The position numbers were made by a program, and so were the translations under genes. Below are positions 57,897 to 64,000 of a stretch of 64,000 bases of DNA, one piece after another (position 1 is the stretch's first letter; the number at the start of each line of letters is the position of its first letter). The stretch is from NCBI GenBank assembly GCA_028868825.1, contig JAGWTU010000027.1, forward strand, positions 1-64,000, given 5' to 3'. The stretch is from Burkholderiales bacterium (GTDB taxonomy: Bacteria > Pseudomonadota > Gammaproteobacteria > Burkholderiales > Burkholderiaceae_C). Below the pieces are notes generated by a model. It was not told the origin of the DNA, did no database searches, and was given only the letters and a program-made list of their open reading frames with translations.

Positions 57897-60047
57897 ATGG
57901 TCACCCCCATCCACCGGGCGTTCGCGCTCTCGGCCGCCATCGCGGCGCCGCTGGCCGCCCATGCGCAGTCGGCGAGCGCACCCGCCACCGTGGCCTCGGC
58001 GCCCGAGGCCCGCATCGAGATCGTCGGCCGCGCCCTGCGCATGGACGATGCCCGCAACAGCATCCAGACGCAGACGGGCGCATCGGCCTACCAGATCGAC
58101 CAGTCGGCGATCGCCGCGATGCCGGCCGGCGCGAATGCCGGCCTCAACCAGGTCCTGCTGCAGGCGCCCGAGGTCGCGCAGGACTCGTTCGGCCAGTTCC
58201 ATGTCCGCGGCGAGCACAACGGCGTCCAGTACCGCGTCAACGGCGTCGTCCTGCCCGAGGGCATCGCCGGCTTCGGCCAGTCCTTCGATCCGCGGCTGAT
58301 CAGCAGCGTCAGCCTGATCACCGGCGCGCTGCCGGCCGAATACGGCTTGCGCACGGCCGGCATCATCGACATCAAGACGAAGAGCGGCGCCGCCGACCCC
58401 GGCGGCAGCATCTCGCTGTACGGCGGCAGCCACGGCACGATCCAGCCGAGCGCGAACGTCGCCGGCGGCAGCGGCAACCTGAGCTGGTTCGTCTCGGCCG
58501 ACGCACTGCGCAACGATCTCGGCATCGAATCCCCCGACGGCGGCGCAAAGCCGATCCACGACCGCACGACGCAGTTCCACGGCTTCGGCTACCTCGACGA
58601 CGTGCTCGACGATCGCAACCGCGTCGGCCTGATGTTCGGCACCGCGACCGGGCGTTTCCAGATTCCGAACCGGGCCGGCCTGCAGCCGGACCTCGGCCTC
58701 GCCGTCGGCGGCGTCAGCGGCTACGACAGCGCGGCCCTGAACGAGAACCAGCGCGAGATCACCGATTTCGCCGCCCTGAGCTGGCTGCACGCCGACGGCG
58801 CGCTCGCCGTCCAGACCTCGCTTGTCGCCCGCGGCTCGAGCCTCGCCTACGACCCCGACTGGCTCGGCGACCTGCTCTTCAACGGCATCGCCCAGCAGGC
58901 GACGAAGAAGAACTCGGCGCTCGCGTTGCAGTCCGACGGCTCGTACAAGCTCGACGCCCGGCACACGCTGCGCGGTGGGCTGTATCTGCAGGGCGATCGC
59001 TCGACGAGTTCGACGACGGCTCATGTGCTGCCCGTCGACGCGCTCGGCAACCCGACGAGCGGGCAGCCGCTGCTGATCGCCGACGACAGCGCCAAGAGCG
59101 AGCAGATCACGAGCCTCTATCTGCAGGACGAATACAAGCCCGTGCCGTCGCTGACGTTCAACTACGGCCTGCGCTACGACGGCTTCTCGGCCTACACGCA
59201 TGGCCACCAGTTCAGCCCGCGGCTGAACGTCGTCTGGGAGGCGAGCCCCGCGCTGACGCTGCATGGCGGCTATGCGCGCTATTTCTCGCCGCCGCCGTTC
59301 GAACTCGTCGGCAGCGAGACGGTGTCGAAGTTCGTCGGCACGACGGCCGCGCCGGCCGTCGGCCGTGCCGACACGCCGCAGGCCGAGCGCGCGCATTACC
59401 TCGACCTCGGCGCGCAGCTGCGGCTGTCGAGCGAACTCGGCATCGGCATCGATGCCTATTACAAGCAGTCCAGGCACCTGATCGACGAGGGCCAGTTCGG
59501 CGCGCCCATCATCCTGACGCCGTTCAATTACCGCGACGGCCGCCAGTCGGGTCTCGAGCTGAGCCTGGACTATGCCGGCAAGGCGCTTTCGGGCTACGCG
59601 AACATCGCCTTGCAGAGCGCCCGCGGGCGCGGCATCGAATCGGCGCAGTTCAACTTCCCGCAGGCCGAGCTCGACTACATCGCGGCGCATTACATCGATC
59701 TCGACCATGCACAGCGGATCACCGGTGCCGCCGGCCTTTCGTACCAGAACGGCGGCACGCGCTTCAGCGGCGACCTGACGTTCGGCTCCGGCCTGCGCGC
59801 CAGCCTGACGCTGTCCGACGGCAGCGAGATCCCCAACGGCACCCATCTGCCGTTCTATACCCAGCTGAACCTCGGCGTGAGCCATGAATTCAAGACCGGC
59901 GTCGACCGCGCGGTGACGCTGCGGCTGGATGTCATCAACGCCCTCGATCGCCGCTACGAGATCCGCAACGGCAGCGGTGTCGGCGTCGGCGCGCCGCAAT
60001 TCGGGGCGCGGCGAGGCGTTTTCGCCGGCATCACGTTCGGTTTCTAG
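57897..60047 (+). CDS. TonB-dependent receptor
   Basis: 716 residues. Signal peptide (MVTPIHRAFALSAAIAAPLA, AHA), TonB-box-like EIVGRA, plug domain (NQVLLQAPEVAQDSFGQFHV, YRVNGVVLPEGIAGFGQSFD, GLRTAGIIDIKTKSG) and a 22-strand barrel ending FAGITFGF. Start after AGAGGACATCC. Probably imports a metal complex, given the neighbouring ZIP gene. Confidence 0.92.
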   Translation: MVTPIHRAFALSAAIAAPLAAHAQSASAPATVASAPEARIEIVGRALRMDDARNSIQTQTGASAYQIDQSAIAAMPAGANAGLNQVLLQAPEVAQDSFGQFHVRGEHNGVQYRVNGVVLPEGIAGFGQSFDPRLISSVSLITGALPAEYGLRTAGIIDIKTKSGAADPGGSISLYGGSHGTIQPSANVAGGSGNLSWFVSADALRNDLGIESPDGGAKPIHDRTTQFHGFGYLDDVLDDRNRVGLMFGTATGRFQIPNRAGLQPDLGLAVGGVSGYDSAALNENQREITDFAALSWLHADGALAVQTSLVARGSSLAYDPDWLGDLLFNGIAQQATKKNSALALQSDGSYKLDARHTLRGGLYLQGDRSTSSTTAHVLPVDALGNPTSGQPLLIADDSAKSEQITSLYLQDEYKPVPSLTFNYGLRYDGFSAYTHGHQFSPRLNVVWEASPALTLHGGYARYFSPPPFELVGSETVSKFVGTTAAPAVGRADTPQAERAHYLDLGAQLRLSSELGIGIDAYYKQSRHLIDEGQFGAPIILTPFNYRDGRQSGLELSLDYAGKALSGYANIALQSARGRGIESAQFNFPQAELDYIAAHYIDLDHAQRITGAAGLSYQNGGTRFSGDLTFGSGLRASLTLSDGSEIPNGTHLPFYTQLNLGVSHEFKTGVDRAVTLRLDVINALDRRYEIRNGSGVGVGAPQFGARRGVFAGITFGF

Positions 60048-60092
60048 AAGTCGTGGTGGAATCCCGGGCTCGATGAGCCCGCCTTCGATGCC

Positions 60093-60830
60093 ATGACCGC
60101 CGTCCTGCTCGCCCTCGCGACCGCCGTCGCGACGCTGGCCGGCGGCTGGTGCGCGCTGCGCTTCCGCGACCGGCTCCATTACCTGCTGAGCTTCGCTGCC
60201 GGCGTGCTGCTGGGCGTCGTCTGTTTCGAGCTGCTGCCCGAGGCCTTCGAGCTCGCGCGGCGCGGCGGCATCGACCCGATGCGGCCGATGGTCGCGCTCG
60301 TCGCCGGTTTCCTGCTCTTCCACAGCCTCGAGAAGTTCGTCCTCATCCACCACGCGCACGAGTCCGACTACGCCGAACATCGGCACCCGCATGTCGGGCT
60401 GATCTCGGCCTCGGCACTCGTCGGCCACAGCCTGCTGGACGGCGTCGCCATCGGCCTCGCGTTCCAGGTCACGCCGGCCGTCGGCATCGCCGTCGCCGTC
60501 GCCGTCATCGGCCATGATTTTTGCGACGGGCTGAACACCGTCGGGCTGATGGTCAGCCACCGCAACAGCACGCGGCGCTCGATCGCGATGCTGGCGCTGG
60601 ACGCGGCGGCGCCGATCGTCGGTGCCGCGTCGACGCTGCTGTTCCATGTGCCCGAGCCGGCCCTGGCCGTCTACCTCGGGTTCTTCGCCGGCTTCCTGCT
60701 CTACATCGGCGTCGCCGACATCCTGCCCGAGGCGCATTCGCGCGCGCCCCCGGCGATCGCGCTGCGCCTGCTGGCGCTGACGGCGTTCGGCGCGGCCTTC
60801 ATCTACGGCGTCGCGCGGCTGGCGGGGTAG
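60093..60830 (+). CDS. ZIP-family metal transporter
   Basis: 245 residues, eight helices. Metal motif HSLLDGVAIGLAFQ and GHDFCDGLNTV, with a His-rich loop HHAHESDYAEHRHPH. Likely Zn or Fe uptake across the inner membrane. 45 bases after the TonB receptor gene. Confidence 0.92.
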   Translation: MTAVLLALATAVATLAGGWCALRFRDRLHYLLSFAAGVLLGVVCFELLPEAFELARRGGIDPMRPMVALVAGFLLFHSLEKFVLIHHAHESDYAEHRHPHVGLISASALVGHSLLDGVAIGLAFQVTPAVGIAVAVAVIGHDFCDGLNTVGLMVSHRNSTRRSIAMLALDAAAPIVGAASTLLFHVPEPALAVYLGFFAGFLLYIGVADILPEAHSRAPPAIALRLLALTAFGAAFIYGVARLAG

Positions 60831-60934
60831 GGCGGCGCATCCAGTCCCATCGAAATCCCGGCTCGAGCAGGCCCTTGCCGCTGCGCGTATAAACGATCCA
60901 TCCATCCCCTCCCATCGATGCGAAAGCCGGCCCC

Positions 60935-62371
60935 ATGACCTATCCCGATGTCCAACTGCTGATCGCCAACGAATGGCGTCCCGCCCGCAGCGGCGCCACG
61001 CTGCCCGTGCACAACCCGGCCGACGGCAGCGTCATCGGCAGCGTCGCCCGCGCCGGCCGCGCCGACCTCGACGATGCGCTGGCGGCCGCCGCCCGCGGTT
61101 TCGAGACCTGGCGCCTGACGCCGGCGCACGAGCGCGCCCGCCTGATGCGCGCCGCCGCCGCGCTGCTGCGCCAGCGCAGCGCCGAGATCGCGCGGCTGCT
61201 CACGCTCGAGCAGGGCAAGCCGCTGGCCGAGGCCAAGGGCGAGATCACGAACGCCGCCGACATCATCGAATGGCTCGCCGACGAGGGCCGCCGCGTCTAC
61301 GGTCGCGTCGTCGCGCCGCGCTCGCTGCAGGTGCAGCAGCTCGTGCTGAAGGAGCCGGTGGGCCCGGTGGCGGCGTTCACGCCGTGGAACTTCCCCGTCA
61401 ACCAGGTCGTGCGCAAGCTGGCTGCGGCGCTCGCCACCGGCTGCTCGATCATCGTCAAAGCGGCCGAGGAGACACCGGCGTCGCCGGCCGAACTGCTGCG
61501 CGCCTTCGTCGACGCCGGCCTGCCGGCCGGCGTCGTCGGCCTCGTCTACGGCGACCCGGCCGAGATCAGCGGCTACCTGATCCCGCATCCGGTGATCCGC
61601 AAGATCACGTTCACCGGGTCGACACCGGTCGGCAAGCAGCTCGCGTCACTGGCCGGTGCGCACATGAAGCGCGCGACGATGGAGCTCGGCGGCCACGCGC
61701 CGGTGATCGTCGCCGCCGATGCCGATGTCGCGCAGGCCGTGAAGATCATCGCCGCGGCCAAGTTCCGCAACGCCGGCCAGGTCTGCATCTCGCCGACGCG
61801 CTTCCTCGTCGAGGCCTCGGTGCGCGAGGAGTTCGAGGCCGGTTTCGTCGCCTATATGAAGACGCTCAAGGTCGGCTCGGGCCTCGAGACCGGCATCTCG
61901 ATGGGACCGCTGGCGAATCCGCGCCGCCTCGGCGCGATGCAGCAGATGACCGAGGACGCCGTCGCCGGCGGCGCCCGCGTCGCGCTCGGCGGCGAGCGCA
62001 TCGGCAGCAGCGGCAATTTCTACGCGCCGACGCTGCTGCTCGACCCGCCGCTGGAGCGCCTGATCTTCAACAGCGAACCGTTCGGCCCCATCGCCGCGCT
62101 GCGCAGTTTCAGCAATCTCGACGACGCCATCGCCGAGGCCAACCGCCTGCCGTTCGGCCTCTCGGCCTACGCCTTCACGCGCAGCGCGAAGACGGCGCAC
62201 CGCCTCAGCCACGAGCTGCAGACCGGCATGCTGTGGATCAACCAGGCGGCGGCGCCCTGGGTCGAGCTGCCGTTCGGCGGCATCAAGGACTCGGGCTACG
62301 GCAGCGAGGGCGGGCCCGAAGCGCTCGAGGCCTATCTGCAGACGAAAACGGTGGCGATGACCCTGGTCTGA
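60935..62371 (+). CDS. NAD(P)-dependent succinate-semialdehyde-type dehydrogenase
   Basis: 478 residues of the aldehyde dehydrogenase superfamily: [32 protein letters not shown], catalytic Glu in MELGGHAPV and Cys in [12 protein letters not shown]. GabD-like; the physiological aldehyde is not fixed by sequence. No gabT nearby. Confidence 0.9.
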   Translation: MTYPDVQLLIANEWRPARSGATLPVHNPADGSVIGSVARAGRADLDDALAAAARGFETWRLTPAHERARLMRAAAALLRQRSAEIARLLTLEQGKPLAEAKGEITNAADIIEWLADEGRRVYGRVVAPRSLQVQQLVLKEPVGPVAAFTPWNFPVNQVVRKLAAALATGCSIIVKAAEETPASPAELLRAFVDAGLPAGVVGLVYGDPAEISGYLIPHPVIRKITFTGSTPVGKQLASLAGAHMKRATMELGGHAPVIVAADADVAQAVKIIAAAKFRNAGQVCISPTRFLVEASVREEFEAGFVAYMKTLKVGSGLETGISMGPLANPRRLGAMQQMTEDAVAGGARVALGGERIGSSGNFYAPTLLLDPPLERLIFNSEPFGPIAALRSFSNLDDAIAEANRLPFGLSAYAFTRSAKTAHRLSHELQTGMLWINQAAAPWVELPFGGIKDSGYGSEGGPEALEAYLQTKTVAMTLV

Positions 62372-62484
62372 CGCCCGGGGTCGGGGCAATCGCGTGTGAA
62401 GCACAATCCGGCGCCCGGCGGAACCCCGCCGCGGCGCCCATCGGGCCGCGCCCACCCGGCGCGGCCTCACCGAGGATGCCCACG

Positions 62485-64000
62485 ATGATCGATCGCTTTC
62501 TTCCCCGCGCCGCCCTGCTGGCGGCGAGTGCCGGCTGGATCCTTGCCAGCGGGGCCGCCCACGCCGCGCCGCCGCCGGCGCCGTCGACGCCGGTGACCGA
62601 GGCCTTCCATGGCGTCGAGGTCACCGACCGCTACCGCAATCTCGAGGATCCGAAGTCGCCGCCCACACGGGCCTGGCTCGAGGCCGAAGGCACCGAGGCG
62701 CAGCGGCAGCTCGACCGCATCGCCGGCCGCGACGAACTCGCGGCGCGCATCCCGGCGCTGGCCGAGTCGGTCGGCGACCAGGCCGGTTCGTTCCGGCGCC
62801 TGCCCGGCGACCGCGTCTTCTACCTGCGCCGGCGCGTCGGCGAGAACCAGTTCAAGCTCGTGCTGCGTGTCGGCAAGGCCGGCGAGGATCGCGTGCTCGT
62901 CGACCCCGAGCTGCTCGCCAAGGCCAGCGGGGTGCCGCATGCGATCAACTACTTCGTGCCCTCGTGGGACGGCCGGCGCGTCGCCTACGGCATCTCGGCC
63001 GGCGGCTCGGAGGATGCGTCGCTGCATGTCCTGGACGTGGCCAGCGGCAAGGATCTCGGCGCGCCGATCCCGCGCGTGCGCGAGGAACTCGTGCACTGGA
63101 CGCCCGACAGCCGCCGCCTGAGCTACAACCAGGTGCGCGAGCTCCCGGCCGACGCGCCGGCGACCGAGACCTACCTCGACTCGACGGTCTACCTGATCGA
63201 GCCCGGCGCGCCGGCGGCGCAGGCCAGGCCGGTGTTCGGGCCGCTGGTCAAGAACGGCCTCGCGCTCGAGCGTCTCGAGGTCGCCGGCGTGGCTTTCGAT
63301 CCGGCCGGCCACTACATGCTCGCCCGCACGACCGACACGACGGTGCCCGAGGGCAGGATCTGGGTCGCGCCGGTGGCGGCTCTCGACGCCCAGGGGGCCA
63401 TCCCCTGGCGCGCCGTCTCGGTCGCCGCCGACCGCATCACCGACGCGCAGATGCGCGGCGACACGCTGTACGTGCGCAGCTATGCCGACGCGCCGCGCGG
63501 CCGCGTGCTGGCGCTGCCCTTGCGCAATCCGGTACTGGCGCGCGCGCGCGTCGTCGTTCCCGAGCCGGCGCATGGCGTGCTCGACGGCTTCGATCTCGGC
63601 GCCGGCCGCTCGATCTACGCCGCCGTGCGCAGCGGCTTCACGTCGCGCGTGCTGCGCTGGGACGACGGCGCCGGCCAGCGCGCCGGCGTCGATGTCGCGC
63701 CGCGCCAGAGCGGCTCGACCTTCATCGTCGAAGACCCGGCCCATGCCTACCGCGAGCCCTGGATCGCGACGAGCATCTGGACCGGGCCTTCGCGCGTGTT
63801 CGCCGTCGCCGCCGACGGCAGCCTCGCCGATACCGGCCTGCGCCGCGGCGCGATGCCGCCGCTCGCGCCCGAGATCGAGGTCCACGAAGTGCTCGTCGAG
63901 AGCCACGACGGCGCCCAGGTCCCGCTGGCGATCCTGCACCGCAAGGGCCTCGTGCGCGATGGCGGCAACCCGACGCTGCTCGTCGGCTACGGCGCCTATG
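62485..64000 (+). CDS. Prolyl-oligopeptidase-family peptidase (3' end cut by window)
   Basis: First 505 codons. Signal peptide (LLAASAGWILASGAAHA), then the S9A start DRYRNLEDPKSPPTRAWLEA and propeller; the visible part stops at NPTLLVGYGAY, just before the catalytic domain Ser. Exported, unlike the S9 peptidase at 49972. Start 62485 fits a GAGG about 10 bases upstream; 62476 is too close. Confidence 0.92.
   Translation, partial: MIDRFLPRAALLAASAGWILASGAAHAAPPPAPSTPVTEAFHGVEVTDRYRNLEDPKSPPTRAWLEAEGTEAQRQLDRIAGRDELAARIPALAESVGDQAGSFRRLPGDRVFYLRRRVGENQFKLVLRVGKAGEDRVLVDPELLAKASGVPHAINYFVPSWDGRRVAYGISAGGSEDASLHVLDVASGKDLGAPIPRVREELVHWTPDSRRLSYNQVRELPADAPATETYLDSTVYLIEPGAPAAQARPVFGPLVKNGLALERLEVAGVAFDPAGHYMLARTTDTTVPEGRIWVAPVAALDAQGAIPWRAVSVAADRITDAQMRGDTLYVRSYADAPRGRVLALPLRNPVLARARVVVPEPAHGVLDGFDLGAGRSIYAAVRSGFTSRVLRWDDGAGQRAGVDVAPRQSGSTFIVEDPAHAYREPWIATSIWTGPSRVFAVAADGSLADTGLRRGAMPPLAPEIEVHEVLVESHDGAQVPLAILHRKGLVRDGGNPTLLVGYGAY

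Overview
The window is strongly GC-rich, densely coded, with short intergenic gaps and many ATGA stop/start overlaps. Two aconitases (AcnA and AcnB), a hut cluster, a long-form ArgG, a di-haem cytochrome c4, a short H-NS-like protein and TamA/TamB together suggest a betaproteobacterium of the order Burkholderiales (Rubrivivax/Leptothrix/Comamonadaceae-like). This is inferred from gene content and composition; there is no rRNA marker in the window.

Core region 1-30874: a truncated LivK-type binding protein (-); acnA (-); a periplasmic binding-protein-like sensor followed by a GGDEF/EAL protein (+); acnB (-) behind an AbrB/PIN toxin-antitoxin pair; a membrane Ser/Thr kinase with a sensor module (+); a divergent histidine-utilisation locus, hutG (-) and hutU-hutH (+), with a HutC-type operator between them; argG and an OmpA-like protein (+); an FHA-GGDEF diguanylate cyclase, an asparaginase and an H-NS-like protein (-); an EamA transporter and a DUF429 protein (+); a class I glutamine-amidotransferase-like hydrolase (-); then a tightly packed minus-strand operon moeB - LOG - arginase - serine protease - FHA membrane protein, with ctpA upstream.

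Mobile island 31045-42479 (about 11.4 kb): an integrated element at the 3' end of a tRNA-Arg(CCU) gene. An identical 23-bp core lies at both ends (31045-31067 and 42457-42479), a tyrosine integrase lies next to the tRNA, and seven copies of GTTCCCCC (2 left, 5 right) flank the cores as probable integrase arm sites. Inside are an AlpA-like regulator, a primase-helicase fusion followed by a 16-bp hairpin, an HGG-motif protein, a coupled operon of small proteins ending in a T5orf172/zinc-ribbon protein, a serine resolvase, and a TPR lipoprotein with about twelve 8-residue GPGG repeats. I see no capsid, portal, large terminase, relaxase or conjugation gene, so it looks like a phage-satellite-like or integrative element whose cargo is largely uncharacterised. 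This is the most interesting part of the window.

Core region 42457-64000: tRNA-Arg, tamB, tamA, a CoxE-like VWA protein, an S9 peptidase, a GNAT acetyltransferase and a MoxR ATPase all run on the minus strand, and the tamB stop codon abuts and its gene slightly overlaps the tRNA-Arg neighbourhood. Then come cytochrome c4 (+), an Ogt plus Ada/AlkA alkylation-repair pair (-), an SRPBCC protein and a small helical protein (-), a metal-uptake-like cluster (small His/Cys protein, TonB receptor, ZIP transporter; +), a succinate-semialdehyde-type dehydrogenase (+), and the first 505 codons of a prolyl-oligopeptidase-family peptidase cut by the window end.
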